DNA of 64,000 nucleotides from Candidatus Peribacteria bacterium (GCA_023245935.1 JAHFJM010000001.1:372001-436000), one strand, 5' to 3'; positions 24,411 to 33,393 are shown, numbered from the stretch's first letter. The notes: a model not told the origin generated them from the sequence alone. Made by a program: numbers and translations.

Positions 24411-25016
24411 ATGAACTTGCTCCGATACGCATCTCTGTTTCTCTTTTGCATTTCTCTCTCCGCTTGCGGTGTCGATACGACCGGGCTGTCTGCCGCTTCC
24501 TCACGACCGATCAAAGGACCGGAGACCGCTCTCGTGACGGTGACGGAGTACGGCGATTTCCAGTGTCCCGCGTGCGGCTCGGCGTACACGATCATCAATC
24601 AGCCGCTTCTGGCGAAATACGAGTCCAAGATTCGGTTTGAGTTCAAGCATTTCCCGCTTCGCACGATTCACGTCAATGCGTATGAAGCCGCTCAGGCTGC
24701 CGAGTGCGCGGCTGATCAGGGCAAGTTCTGGGAATTCGTGGATATGGACTACCAGCAGCAGAAAGATCTGTCTTCCACGATGCTCCGTACGTGGGGAGCG
24801 GCACTCGGTCTGAATGCAGATCTCTTTGACCGCTGCATTCGTTCCGAGATCAAGGGGGCGACGATCATGGCGGATGAGGCGGAGGGCGAGAAACTCGGCG
24901 TTTCCGGAACACCCGCATACTTCGTAAACGGTGTGCGCGTGGAAGTCAGCAGTCTGGAAGCACTCGTGACGGCAGTCGATGAGGCGTTGGCGAAAGCGAA
25001 GAGCACACCGTTATAG
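24411..25016 (+). CDS. DsbA-like thiol oxidoreductase, lipoprotein
   Basis: A predicted extracytoplasmic disulfide enzyme of 201 aa. A signal peptide with lipobox (LSAC, Cys about 19) and a linker are followed by a DsbA-type thioredoxin fold with active site CPAC in 'YGDFQCPACGSAY'. An alpha-helical insertion and the cis-Pro motif 'GVSGTPAYFVNG' complete the fold. The layout matches the DSBA/BdbD-like family with 'E.A.AA.CA..QGKFWE'. It probably forms or isomerises disulfides in exported proteins while tethered to the membrane. Its stop is 1 nt from that of the convergent lipoprotein gene. Confidence 0.87.
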   Translation: MNLLRYASLFLFCISLSACGVDTTGLSAASSRPIKGPETALVTVTEYGDFQCPACGSAYTIINQPLLAKYESKIRFEFKHFPLRTIHVNAYEAAQAAECAADQGKFWEFVDMDYQQQKDLSSTMLRTWGAALGLNADLFDRCIRSEIKGATIMADEAEGEKLGVSGTPAYFVNGVRVEVSSLEALVTAVDEALAKAKSTPL

Positions 25017-25017
25017 T

Positions 25018-25596
25018 TTATTTACTTAGCTGCGCAAACCCCTCAATTCGTTTCAGCTTCCGGTCGAAGAGCACCAGTGTTCGGTAGAGTTCAGGCTTGT
25101 CCTGATGCGGCACTGCGTACTGCTGAGCGCCGTAAAAGCTTTGGATCGTTCCGAGATCCATTGCGGTCTTGTCCGGGAACACGACGTCACGCGGATCGAC
25201 AACCGTTGTCAGCATGACACGGAGATCCGCACTCGGCACCGCGACAAAATCGGAGGAGAGGAACAGCGTGTCATCCACGTACAGGATGTATCCGCTTACT
25301 TCGTTCTTCACTTGGACCAAGCTGCCTTTCATACCCTGTTCCTGCTTCGTGCGTGCGTTGTCCGCAATCTTTTTACCGAGCGTGATCTGCGCGTCGATCA
25401 CGGAACGCATGGCGGGATCTTTCGCGATCGGGTCGTCCTGAATCACGATATTTGCCATCGAGTCGGCAAGTTCATCACCGTAGCGCGATGCGGTGAGGGG
25501 GTTTTGGTTCTCTTGGCTGATCGATGTTCCAGCAGTGGGGGAGCAGGCGGAGAGAAGCAGTGCAATGCCGACGATGGACAGATGAGAAGATCGCAT
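25018..25596 (-). CDS. Predicted lipoprotein, unknown function
   Basis: A 192-aa protein with signal peptide and lipobox (LSAC, Cys about 18). The mature part is a mixed alpha/beta domain with helices around residues 60-100 and a strand-rich segment 'VSGYILYVDDTLFLSSDFV'. No family is recognised. It is convergent with the DsbA-like lipoprotein, with almost no spacer. It has no cysteines beyond the lipidation site, so it is not an obvious substrate of that neighbour. Confidence 0.72.
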   Translation of the reverse strand: MRSSHLSIVGIALLLSACSPTAGTSISQENQNPLTASRYGDELADSMANIVIQDDPIAKDPAMRSVIDAQITLGKKIADNARTKQEQGMKGSLVQVKNEVSGYILYVDDTLFLSSDFVAVPSADLRVMLTTVVDPRDVVFPDKTAMDLGTIQSFYGAQQYAVPHQDKPELYRTLVLFDRKLKRIEGFAQLSK

Positions 25597-25646
25597 AGGG
25601 CGTTATTCTTATGACAACTTACTGTTTTCGCAAGCGATTTTTCTTC

Positions 25647-27398
25647 TCAGACCGCAAGAAGCGGTGCGTTCAGTCCTGTGTAGGTGTACCCAGACTTTTC
25701 CATTGTTCGTGTCAGGGAACGCATCTCCGTGAGGATCATGAGTAAGTCTCTGTTCCAGCTCTCCGATGTCGGTCCGTCCTTCGTGAAGCAGTTGAGTGTC
25801 GTCCAGTACAGACGGTTTGGGGACTGTTCCGTTTCGACCATCTTCTCCGTTGTGGCAAGAGCCGTATCACTCTCGAGGTTCACGCTCATCACGGTTGCCG
25901 TGTGTTTGGAATGCTCTTCTTTCCGGAGGTATTCGTAACTTCCGGTCTCGTGACTGAGCACGTCGTTCCTTCCGATATCCAAACCGGACTTTGCGCGTTC
26001 CTTCGTGCGCTCCGCATTCTCCTTGCTCGCCGCGAGTCTCGCACGTTCCTGATCCAGATATCCGTGCGTCCTGCACCAAATGTTGTTATAGAGAATCCAG
26101 CGGAGTTGATGAATGGATCTGTTCGCGTACGGACTGTGCAAAAGTCGGACGATCATCGGCTGCAGTGCGCTCGGGACCCGCCGTACCAGTGTGTCCAATT
26201 TCCCCTTTCCTTCCGTTGCCTCTCTCAGGAGTTCCTGCTTCTCGCTGCCTCGGAACTGGTTCACGTAACTTTTCATGGACTCTAGACGACGGAATTCTTT
26301 CTCGGAGAGCTGTGCCGTCTTTGCTTCCATCACAAGGAACATTGCTTCATCCCAATCGTGAATATCCATGGCATGACGCAGTTTGATGAGCACGGGAGCT
26401 TCGTTATCGATATCGTTCGCGCCGTCCAAACGATCTTCCGCTTGCTCGACGTACCGGAGTCGCTGCGCGTAGTGAAGCGACAGGAACTTCGATTCGCTCA
26501 AGAGCTCGAAACCGCGCACGCCCGTCTGCTGCCAACGTTCGCTGAATTTCTTGCACACACCGTCATACCGATTTTTCACTTTCATCCAGTTTTCCATCAA
26601 ACCGCTCAGTGAATTTGCCCCTGAGCCATTTACGAATTCGTCGATTTTCTTGGGATTGGTGTTGGATTTGAAGATGCGTTCGAGCCAGAGACCGACTTTT
26701 CCATCTGCGAGATATCTTCCTGAGGAGGCGGTCTGCAGCTTTGTTTTTGCCTGTGCATAGAGATCGAGTTGTATCTTTTCTTTGGCAAGAAGCAGTGCTT
26801 CTGCTTCTGCGAGTAGACCCCTCCGTTTCTCATAGTGGAGATTCAGGAACTCATCCGGTTGTTCCAGTATCTTGAAGCGGGGGTCGAAGTTCTCGAGATC
26901 CTTGAAGTTTTTGCTGGAAATGAGCTTTCTTCGATCTTCCTCTGCTTTCTTCCACGATGTGATGTAGTGCTGCATTTTATTTCTCACCCAATCTTCTTTT
27001 GGCTTGTAATCGGTATTTCTATCACGAAAGCGCTCGATCCATTTTCTTCTCGATTGATCGGAAATCAAGTGTTCATTCGTTGCTCTCTCCAGTACGGACA
27101 TAAATTCTTGATGCAACGAGTATGCGTTTACAATACGATTTTTATAATCCGCTTCGTACCATTTTTCGCGCTCGGCAACCTCTGCTTCCGTTGGATTGAA
27201 ATCAAGTGCCCAACGCATGAGTGCATTCGTTTGCTGTTCGGAGGCGAGACCAAGATCATCCAGAGTGATGCGGAAGTATTCTCGATATTTATTCTGGATC
27301 GCCGACATGCGACCTCGCAGATCTCCCTGATCCGTGGATTCAGTACCGTGTCCGTCAAGGACGGTTGAGCCGGGTTCCGATCGCTCAAAGGGTGGCAT
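25647..27398 (-). CDS. Unknown 583-aa helical protein with a repeated HY motif
   Basis: No family is recognised. The protein is charged, almost entirely helical, and has no signal peptide or membrane helix, so it should be cytosolic. Two internal segments resemble each other: 'FLNLHYEKRRGLLAEAEALL' near residue 183 and 'FLSLHYAQRLRYVEQAEDRL' near 308, each in a similar W/R-rich setting, which suggests an internal module duplication. Coiled-coil-like stretches occur around 200-220 and 455-480. Start 27398 is supported by TATACT 9 nt upstream, though 'MSAIQNKY' 30 codons later is an alternative. It is more A+T-rich than neighbouring housekeeping genes. Confidence 0.75.
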   Translation of the reverse strand: MPPFERSEPGSTVLDGHGTESTDQGDLRGRMSAIQNKYREYFRITLDDLGLASEQQTNALMRWALDFNPTEAEVAEREKWYEADYKNRIVNAYSLHQEFMSVLERATNEHLISDQSRRKWIERFRDRNTDYKPKEDWVRNKMQHYITSWKKAEEDRRKLISSKNFKDLENFDPRFKILEQPDEFLNLHYEKRRGLLAEAEALLLAKEKIQLDLYAQAKTKLQTASSGRYLADGKVGLWLERIFKSNTNPKKIDEFVNGSGANSLSGLMENWMKVKNRYDGVCKKFSERWQQTGVRGFELLSESKFLSLHYAQRLRYVEQAEDRLDGANDIDNEAPVLIKLRHAMDIHDWDEAMFLVMEAKTAQLSEKEFRRLESMKSYVNQFRGSEKQELLREATEGKGKLDTLVRRVPSALQPMIVRLLHSPYANRSIHQLRWILYNNIWCRTHGYLDQERARLAASKENAERTKERAKSGLDIGRNDVLSHETGSYEYLRKEEHSKHTATVMSVNLESDTALATTEKMVETEQSPNRLYWTTLNCFTKDGPTSESWNRDLLMILTEMRSLTRTMEKSGYTYTGLNAPLLAV

Positions 27399-27407
27399 GG
27401 ATCATGG

Positions 27408-27413
27408 AGTATA
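27408..27413 (-). promoter_or_regulatory. TATACT box 9 nt before the 583-aa gene
   Basis: Minus strand TGTATACT, then nine bases, then ATG. The leader would be at most about three nucleotides, so this is probably near-leaderless. Confidence 0.5.
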
Positions 27414-27495
27414 CATTCTTTTGTATTCTTTGAATGTCACTTCCGTTGCAATTTTTCTATTCTCCCGCACGGTTTGACTGTGATACTCTCCACCC

Positions 27496-28098
27496 ATGAT
27501 CTTATCCGACAGAGACATCAAGAAGGCGATCGAATCGGGCAGAGTGAAGATCGAATCCAATCAAGCCGAGCTCTTCCGCTACATTCACGCAAGCAGCATG
27601 GATCTGCGGCTCGGGAACGTCTTCAAAGTCTACGAGCACAGCAAATACGCGATTCTCGATCCGAAGAGTCCGAAGACGTTCGCACAGAATATGCGCATCA
27701 TCACGATTGCCGATGGCGATCCGTTCATTGTGCAGCCTGGAGAATTCATTCTCGGCGTCACGCAGGAGAAGATCACGGTGCCGGATGATCTGGTCGTGCG
27801 CGTGGAGGGCAGGAGTTCTCTCGGTCGTCTCGGGATCATCGTCCATTCGACCGCAGGATTCGTGGATCCGGGCTTCTCCGGCACGATCACACTCGAGATC
27901 AGCAACTTGAACCGTCTTCCCGTCGCTCTGTATCCGGGTATGCGCGTCTGTCAGCTCGCATTCGAGATGATGACGTCTCCCGCAGAGACTCCGTACAACA
28001 TGAAGCCCTTCAGCAAGTACCAGAATCAGGTGCTTCCCGAAGAAAGTCGCTTAAGTATTGATCCGGAATTTGTGACGGCAGGAAAAGTCGATCTTTAG
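27496..28098 (+). CDS. dcd: dCTP deaminase (possibly bifunctional with dUTPase)
   Basis: Deaminates dCTP to dUTP on the route to dTTP. The 200-aa protein carries '[17 protein letters not shown]' at the start and '[26 protein letters not shown]' around residues 108-133. The HSTAGF.DPGFSG wording resembles the bifunctional dCTP deaminase/dUTPase of mycobacteria more than the E. coli monofunctional form. '[14 protein letters not shown]' and a C-terminal 'SKYQNQ' segment follow. pdxS begins 7 nt later, so the two may be co-transcribed. GATACT lies 8 nt before the ATG. Confidence 0.92.
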   Translation: MILSDRDIKKAIESGRVKIESNQAELFRYIHASSMDLRLGNVFKVYEHSKYAILDPKSPKTFAQNMRIITIADGDPFIVQPGEFILGVTQEKITVPDDLVVRVEGRSSLGRLGIIVHSTAGFVDPGFSGTITLEISNLNRLPVALYPGMRVCQLAFEMMTSPAETPYNMKPFSKYQNQVLPEESRLSIDPEFVTAGKVDL

Positions 28099-28105
28099 TT
28101 TCTGT

Positions 28106-28981
28106 ATGTTTCGAATCAAGAACAGCGTCGGCTCCGATTTGGCTCGCATGCTCAAGGGCGGCGTGATCATGGATGTCGTGACTGCAAAGCAGGCGAAGAT
28201 CGCCGAAGCCGCGGGAGCCTGCGCCGTGATGGCACTCGAGCGCGTGCCGTCCGATATCCGTGCGCAGGGCGGTGTTGCGCGCATGAGTGATCCCGCATTG
28301 ATTGCGCAGATTCAAAAAGCGGTCTCGATTCCCGTGATGGCGAAGATCCGCATCGGACACACGGCGGAGGCGAGAATTCTTCAGGAGCTGAAGGTCGATT
28401 TCATCGATGAGTCCGAAGTGCTCACGGTTTCCGATCCCTTCGATCACGTTGAGAAGAAACAATTCAAGATACCGTTCGTCTGCGGTGCGACGAACCTCGG
28501 CGAAGCGCTGCGTCGTATTAGTGAAGGTGCGTGCATGATTCGTACCAAAGGCGAAGCAGGAACCGGAAATGTCGTCGAGGCCGTACGTCACCTGAAACTT
28601 ATTAAAGGGGAGATCGCTGCTCTGAAGCACATGAAACCGGCACAACTCAAGACGTATGCGAGAGAAGAGCGTGTTCCTCTCGATCTGGTCTTGAACGTCC
28701 GTACAGCACAGCGTCTTCCCGTCGTCACGTTCGTCGCCGGCGGCATTGCGACTCCCGCCGATGCAGCACTCCTCATGGAACTCGGTGCGGAAGGTGTGTT
28801 TGTCGGTTCGGGAATCTTCAAGTCGAGCGATCCGAAGAGAATGGCGAAAGCGATCGTACAAGCGACGACACATTTTGGAGATCCGGTGAAAGTGATGGAA
28901 GTGAGTAGGGGCCTGGGTGCTGCGATGGCGGGGCTGGAGGTGTCGACTCTTCAGACGAGGATGCAGGAGAGGGGACTATGA
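28106..28981 (+). CDS. pdxS: Pyridoxal 5'-phosphate synthase subunit PdxS
   Basis: A TIM-barrel synthase that makes PLP from ribose-5-phosphate, glyceraldehyde-3-phosphate and ammonia. The 291-aa protein is full length and highly conserved: '[38 protein letters not shown]' near the N-terminus, '[15 protein letters not shown]' with a catalytic Lys, '[14 protein letters not shown]' for phosphate binding, and '[14 protein letters not shown]' near the end. It works as a complex with PdxT, encoded 69 nt downstream. Confidence 0.97.
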   Translation: MFRIKNSVGSDLARMLKGGVIMDVVTAKQAKIAEAAGACAVMALERVPSDIRAQGGVARMSDPALIAQIQKAVSIPVMAKIRIGHTAEARILQELKVDFIDESEVLTVSDPFDHVEKKQFKIPFVCGATNLGEALRRISEGACMIRTKGEAGTGNVVEAVRHLKLIKGEIAALKHMKPAQLKTYAREERVPLDLVLNVRTAQRLPVVTFVAGGIATPADAALLMELGAEGVFVGSGIFKSSDPKRMAKAIVQATTHFGDPVKVMEVSRGLGAAMAGLEVSTLQTRMQERGL

Positions 28982-29050
28982 GAAGATGTAAGATGGAAGA
29001 CGGAAGATAAAAGTTCAGCTGCGTTTCTTACATCTTATGTCTTACATCTT
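28982..29050 (+). repeat. Imperfect inverted/tandem repeat between pdxS and pdxT
   Basis: AGATGTAAGATGGAAGACGGAAGA on the left is opposed by two tandem CTTACATCTTATGT units on the right, which can fold into a hairpin. It is similar in style to the repeats after gyrA and after the rluA-like gene. pdxT starts inside the last unit (CTTATG). Confidence 0.65.
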
Positions 29051-29647
29051 ATGTCTGTCGTAGGTGTCCTCGCATTTCAAGGCGATTTTTCCGAGCATAT
29101 CGCCGTGCTTCATTCGATGCATGTTCCTGCAGTAGAAGTCAGATCTCTTTCAGATCTCTCGAAAGTCGGTGCGTTGATCATTCCGGGAGGCGAATCGACA
29201 GTGATCGCAAGATTTCTGGATGAGACAAGAGTAGGCAAAGAAATTGTAAGGAGAGTGCTTGCAACCCCAACCCGAACCCTTCCCCCACTTTTTGTCTATG
29301 GCACCTGTGCCGGAGCGATACTGCTTGCAAAAAAAGTCACAGGCAAAAACGCACCGAGGTCACTCAAATTGATCGATCTCACGATCGATCGCAACGCCTA
29401 CGGAACACAGCTCGACAGTTTCGAAACGAACATCAGAGTGAAGGGCATACGCGAGAAAATCCCCGTCTCATTCATCCGTGCACCGAAGATAACGAGAGTC
29501 GGAAAGGGAGTCGAGATTTTGGCTGAACATCAAGGAGTTCCGGTGCTTGTTCGGCAGGGGAAAGTGCTTGTAGGAACGTTCCATTCTGAAGTGCGAGACG
29601 ATGCGCGGATTCATCAGCTGTTTCTGAAGATCATCAAGGCATCATAA
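29051..29647 (+). CDS. pdxT: Pyridoxal 5'-phosphate synthase glutaminase subunit PdxT
   Basis: The glutamine amidotransferase partner of PdxS, supplying ammonia. The 198-aa protein shows 'GVLAFQGDFSEHIAVL' at the N-terminus, 'LIIPGGESTVIARFL' near residue 44, the nucleophile Cys in 'YGTCAGAILLAKK', and a His/Glu pair in 'GTFHSEVRDD'. A small insert 'ATPTRTLPP' near residue 76 is encoded by a C-rich stretch. The last 6 nt overlap the end of the convergent hypothetical gene. Confidence 0.95.
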   Translation: MSVVGVLAFQGDFSEHIAVLHSMHVPAVEVRSLSDLSKVGALIIPGGESTVIARFLDETRVGKEIVRRVLATPTRTLPPLFVYGTCAGAILLAKKVTGKNAPRSLKLIDLTIDRNAYGTQLDSFETNIRVKGIREKIPVSFIRAPKITRVGKGVEILAEHQGVPVLVRQGKVLVGTFHSEVRDDARIHQLFLKIIKAS

Positions 29648-30070
29648 TTCTTCCGGAGTCGGTATCCAGCCGACATTCTCAATGTGACGCAGTTTTCCTC
29701 GTAAATATCTTGGGCGACCTTCTCTCTTTTGTTCTCGACGTTCTATGGAAATTTCTATGTCTCGCGGATCCATGGGCATTTCTGTTTTTTTAGGGAAATA
29801 GGTGGGGATCGGATCCGAAGGTTCCAGTGCGATGCGTACGATATCCTTGATTGCACCGATGATTGCCAATCGTATTTCCTTTGGGGGAGAATTCTTCAGA
29901 TGTACATTATTTTCTTGCAAGTGTGTCGTGCAGAGCGTGCCGAGACGACTATGAAAATTCTTGTGCCCCATTGCATCTTCCGCTTCCTGAAAACGATCAC
30001 GTTCATGTCCGTCCAATGTTCGTGAGATTGGTTCCCAATACTTTGCCATTATTTCAGGACTTGACGACAT
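29642..30070 (-). CDS. Hypothetical protein, unknown function
   Basis: A 142-aa product from ATG 30070; the ORF track begins six codons earlier with TTG, and ATG 30049 is also possible. It is charged and soluble, with a basic C-terminal half ('ERREQKREGRPRYLRGKLR'). No family is recognised. It converges on pdxT with a 6-nt overlap of the stop regions. The base composition is A+T-rich. Confidence 0.5.
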   Translation of the reverse strand: MSSSPEIMAKYWEPISRTLDGHERDRFQEAEDAMGHKNFHSRLGTLCTTHLQENNVHLKNSPPKEIRLAIIGAIKDIVRIALEPSDPIPTYFPKKTEMPMDPRDIEISIERREQKREGRPRYLRGKLRHIENVGWIPTPEEL

Positions 30071-30101
30071 TGATGGATTTTTGATCAATTATTTGTTTTT
30101 G

Positions 30102-31016
30102 TCAAACAAACTCCTCCATCAATTTCGTGATGTCAAACGTCTCCACTTCCTCCACCGGAGTCGTCGTTTTTCCCTGTCTCGGCACAAGCCGCTCAATGAA
30201 GTTCGGAACGTTTTCGTTTCGGTACAAGATTCCCGTTGCGATGCGTTTGCTTGTATCCACTGCGAGTTTTCGTGCTTTCGCAAAGTCGGACGCGTTATGG
30301 TTCTCGTCTTCGACTTTGAAGCACTTCTGCATCAGCATCGTGTGTGTTGCGAAGTGGTTGTACGTCGGGCAGGCTTGCAGCACGTCGACGAACGCGAAAC
30401 CTCGATGCGAGATCGCCGCCTTCAAGATTTCTTTGAGCTGTTTGATATCACCCGAAAACCCGCGAGCGACGAACGTGGGTTCAAGAGAGAACAGGAAATC
30501 CATCGAATTGAGCGTTGCTTCGGGTATGCCGTTCGGTGCCGTGTTCATCTGCTGGTTCTGCGGTGTGAGTGAGCTCGCTTGCCCCGTCGTCAGTCCGTAG
30601 TTGCCGTTGTTGTGGAGAACGAAGACGATCGGATAGTGACTGCGTACGGCGTGCACGAGATGTCCGATGCCTTCCGAAAAACTCGCACCGTCGCCGCCGA
30701 AGGCGATGACGGGAAGTTTTGGATTCGCGAGCTTTGCGCCTGCGGCAAACGGAAGGACACGACCGTGCAGACCGTGAAATCGGTATCCCAGAAGTTTGTC
30801 CGACATGTTGCCGTGGCAGCCGACGTCGTAGCAGAGCAGCGTCTGCGTCGGTGGGATCTTCAGTTCCACAAGTGCCTGCTTGATCGCCGCCCAGATACCG
30901 TAGTCGCCGCAGCCATCGCACCACGTACTGCGGTTCTCGGAGTGGTAGTCCTTCATGGACGGCGATGTCGCAGACCCTGAGTGTGCCGAATGGGATGTTT
31001 GGAGAGGGATGGACAT
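30102..31016 (-). CDS. korB: 2-oxoacid:ferredoxin oxidoreductase, beta subunit (KorB type)
   Basis: The TPP- and Fe-S-binding subunit of an enzyme that oxidatively decarboxylates 2-oxoacids to acyl-CoA with a low-potential acceptor. The 304-aa protein has the cluster ligands 'WCDGCGDYGI' (Cys 33 and 36), 'CYDVGCHGN' near 63-68 and a further Cys in 'QACPTYN'. The TPP motif 'GGDGASFSEG...NNGNYGLTTGQ' lies around 107-145. MKDYHSEN (residue 21) may be the real start. It follows korA by 15 nt and a flavodoxin gene precedes both. Substrate choice (2-oxoglutarate or pyruvate) is not decided by sequence alone. Confidence 0.9.
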   Translation of the reverse strand: MSIPLQTSHSAHSGSATSPSMKDYHSENRSTWCDGCGDYGIWAAIKQALVELKIPPTQTLLCYDVGCHGNMSDKLLGYRFHGLHGRVLPFAAGAKLANPKLPVIAFGGDGASFSEGIGHLVHAVRSHYPIVFVLHNNGNYGLTTGQASSLTPQNQQMNTAPNGIPEATLNSMDFLFSLEPTFVARGFSGDIKQLKEILKAAISHRGFAFVDVLQACPTYNHFATHTMLMQKCFKVEDENHNASDFAKARKLAVDTSKRIATGILYRNENVPNFIERLVPRQGKTTTPVEEVETFDITKLMEEFV

Positions 31017-31031
31017 GCGAGAGACGAGTGG

Positions 31032-32879
31032 TTAGTGGTTAGTCGTTCGAGACCCTGATGGGTCCTCAGACCCAGAACGGGTGGGTAGTGCTTCGATTTT
31101 CTCTTGGATTGCTTTGAGGAGTTCATCGTAGAAGAACGGACGACCGTCGTACTTCAGAATCTTCTCTTGAATGTCGATTCCCGTTTCCTGTTTCAGAAGT
31201 ATCCCAAGCTGACCTTGGTAATTTCCTTCGATCAGGATGACTTTCTTCGCTTTTTTCGAGAGTTGTATGAACTTCTCGGTTTTGAGTGGCCAGAGGTGGG
31301 TGAAGTGGAGGTACGCGAGCTTTGAGCTTTGAGCTTTGAGCTTTGAGCTTCGTAGGACATCAAAAATCACAGATTTCGTGCTACCCCATCCAACAAGCAA
31401 AATATCGATTTCAGGAACAGCGTCATTACTCATAGCTAATTGCTCACAGCTCACAGCTTCGTAAAGTTCCGGTTCAGGCAGCGCCGCCTTCAACGTTTCC
31501 ATCTTCTTCATCCGTTTCTCGAGTTGCGCCTTGGCATTCGAAGCCGTTTCATCCACGCTGCCGTCGGCACTATGCTCGTCTCCCTGTGCGACGTAGGTTG
31601 CCGCATCCGCTCCGGGGAGCCATCTCGGTGAGATGCCATTTTTTGCGTTCGCTGCGTACCGATCGGAGGATCGTAACTTCTTCAGTTTCTCGGGGTCTGT
31701 CACGAGCCCGCGCTTGATTTTCGTCTTCTTCAGCTCATACGGCTCTTGCGTGTACAGCGCCTCGGCAATCTGTTTGTCGGTCAGCACGATCACGCTGATC
31801 TGAAATTCTTCGGCAACGTTGAATGCGTCGTTCATCAGTGTGAACGCATCGTTGCTGTCTGAAACTGATAGTACAAGTCGTGCGAATTCTCCGTGTGCGG
31901 TATGCACTGCCATCAGAAGATCCGCCTGCGCCGTCCATGTCGGGAGTCCCGTCGCGGGTCCCGGACGTTGTGCCAGCACGAACACCGTTGGGTTCTCGAT
32001 CATCGCATTCATCGAGAGTGTTTCGCTCATCAGATCGAACCCGCCGCCGGAGGTTGCGGTCAGTGCGCGCGTTCCCATAAACATCGCACCGGAGACGAGC
32101 TGCGCAGCCGTGATCTCATCTTCGGCTTGTTTGAGAACGATGCCGGTGTCGTTCTGAGTCGAGGCGACGTAGTTGAGAAGCGGGCTGCTCGGCGTCATGG
32201 GATAGCCGGCAAAAAGACGCATCCCCGCATGAACAGCTCCCAGCCCCATCGCCTTGCTTCCGGTGATCAGCAGTTGCTTCTGCCATTTCTTCTGCGGCTT
32301 CGGCATGGGGACCGTGAACGATGCGTTTTCTTTGTGCATCGCGAAGCCTTCCTCGATGCAACGCATGTTGAGTTCCAGGAGATCCTTCTTCTTCGCAAAT
32401 TTCTCGCCGACCATTTTCTTCAGCCCCGCGATGTCTTGTCCGAGGACGGACCAAATGAATGCGGAGAGCAGCACGTTGCCGAGAATCGGCTTTGCGCCGA
32501 GCTTTCTGAGCACCGTCTCGATCGGCAGTTCGATGACCTGGAGGCTTAAGCGGTCGATCAGCTTCTGATGTTCCTTCGGGAATTTCCAGTCCGGTGTCGA
32601 ATGAATCAGGATTCCTCCCGGCTTCAAGTCCGTCAGATTGTGTTCAAGTCCGTGATGATTCAGGGCGATCACGATATTCACGTTCACTTCCGTGCTCCCG
32701 ATTTTCTCATCCGAGGTGTCCAGTTGATAACTGGCATGTCCGCCTTTGATGAGCGACGGGTACTCACGGTAGCCGAACACGCAGTAACCGCTGCGCTTCA
32801 GCGCCTTCGCCATAATCTCACCGATCGAATCGATGCCCTGTCCGGATGAGCCGACGATTTTGAGGGAAATGCGGGACAT
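31032..32879 (-). CDS. korA: 2-oxoacid:ferredoxin oxidoreductase, fused gamma-alpha subunit
   Basis: A 615-aa protein joining the gamma domain (residues 1-190, 'IVGSSGQGIDSIGEIMAKAL') to the alpha domain ('GYPMTPSSPLLNYVAS', 'EDEITAAQLVSGAMFMGTRALTATSGGGFDLMSE'), the layout of the actinobacterial KorA type. Near residue 535 it has an insertion 'SSKLKAQSSKLA' encoded by four CAAAGCT repeats, the same unit as in the second purP gene. It starts at ATG 32879, 4 nt after the flavodoxin stop. No delta (8Fe ferredoxin-like) subunit gene is present. Confidence 0.9.
   Translation of the reverse strand: MSRISLKIVGSSGQGIDSIGEIMAKALKRSGYCVFGYREYPSLIKGGHASYQLDTSDEKIGSTEVNVNIVIALNHHGLEHNLTDLKPGGILIHSTPDWKFPKEHQKLIDRLSLQVIELPIETVLRKLGAKPILGNVLLSAFIWSVLGQDIAGLKKMVGEKFAKKKDLLELNMRCIEEGFAMHKENASFTVPMPKPQKKWQKQLLITGSKAMGLGAVHAGMRLFAGYPMTPSSPLLNYVASTQNDTGIVLKQAEDEITAAQLVSGAMFMGTRALTATSGGGFDLMSETLSMNAMIENPTVFVLAQRPGPATGLPTWTAQADLLMAVHTAHGEFARLVLSVSDSNDAFTLMNDAFNVAEEFQISVIVLTDKQIAEALYTQEPYELKKTKIKRGLVTDPEKLKKLRSSDRYAANAKNGISPRWLPGADAATYVAQGDEHSADGSVDETASNAKAQLEKRMKKMETLKAALPEPELYEAVSCEQLAMSNDAVPEIDILLVGWGSTKSVIFDVLRSSKLKAQSSKLAYLHFTHLWPLKTEKFIQLSKKAKKVILIEGNYQGQLGILLKQETGIDIQEKILKYDGRPFFYDELLKAIQEKIEALPTRSGSEDPSGSRTTNH
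31318..31345 (-). repeat. Tandem heptanucleotide repeat (CAAAGCT)x4 inside korA
   Basis: On the plus strand four exact copies of AGCTTTG followed by a partial AGCTT. It is identical in unit and copy number to the repeat at 4571-4598, on the coding strand of each gene. Confidence 0.95.
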
Positions 32880-32883
32880 GGAT

Positions 32884-33381
32884 TTAGGGCTTGGGACTCG
32901 GGACTCGGGTGGGAAGCTTTTCGATGGCAGACGCAAGTTCCTTCGCCCACGCTTCTATTTTTACAGTCTGATCGAACGGTTCATTGATGATCTTGAGTGT
33001 CGGCAAAAGAACTTTTGCATGATGATCGGTCAGATACTGCGTCAGCTTCTCCGCGGCGCGCGCCGTGAAATGATACCGATCGTCACCAAGTCCGATCGCC
33101 GCAGCGGGCATGTCCCTCAAATCAACATCCGCAGCGCGCACCGTCAGCAGTTCATGCATATGCGGTTGCAACTGCCCTTCGACGTTGTTTGTATTCCACG
33201 AACCGCACGCGAGGAGGAGGATATCGCTTTTCTTGAGAGTCTCCTCCGTGCTCATCTCCGCACGTTGCTTGATGATTCTGAGGTCGGGCAGTGCTTTGTT
33301 CACCGTAGCGGCGAGCGTATCGACGACAAACTCCGTATGTCCCGTTGAGGTCGAGTAGAGAAGGGTGAGAGTGCGTGTCAC
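32884..33381 (-). CDS. Flavodoxin-like protein, GTG start
   Basis: A 165-aa FMN-binding fold with the phosphate loop 'YSTSTGHTEFVVDTLA' (T-x-T-G-x-T) at residues 9-24, 'LLLACGSWNTNNVEGQL' near 55-71 and 'AAAIGLGDDRYHF' near 93-105. It is a likely electron carrier for the KorAB enzyme encoded directly downstream (4-nt gap), replacing a ferredoxin. The start codon is GTG at 33381; TACAAT lies exactly 6 nt upstream. The C-terminal 'TRVPSPKP' is encoded by a GGACTCGG-type short repeat. Confidence 0.87.
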   Translation of the reverse strand: MTRTLTLLYSTSTGHTEFVVDTLAATVNKALPDLRIIKQRAEMSTEETLKKSDILLLACGSWNTNNVEGQLQPHMHELLTVRAADVDLRDMPAAAIGLGDDRYHFTARAAEKLTQYLTDHHAKVLLPTLKIINEPFDQTVKIEAWAKELASAIEKLPTRVPSPKP

Positions 33382-33387
33382 ATCTCG

Positions 33388-33393
33388 ATTGTA
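33388..33393 (-). promoter_or_regulatory. TACAAT -10 box 6 nt before the flavodoxin GTG (leaderless-type)
   Basis: Minus strand TACAAT, then CGAGAT, then GTG. It drives the flavodoxin-korA-korB operon if the assignment is right. Confidence 0.62.
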
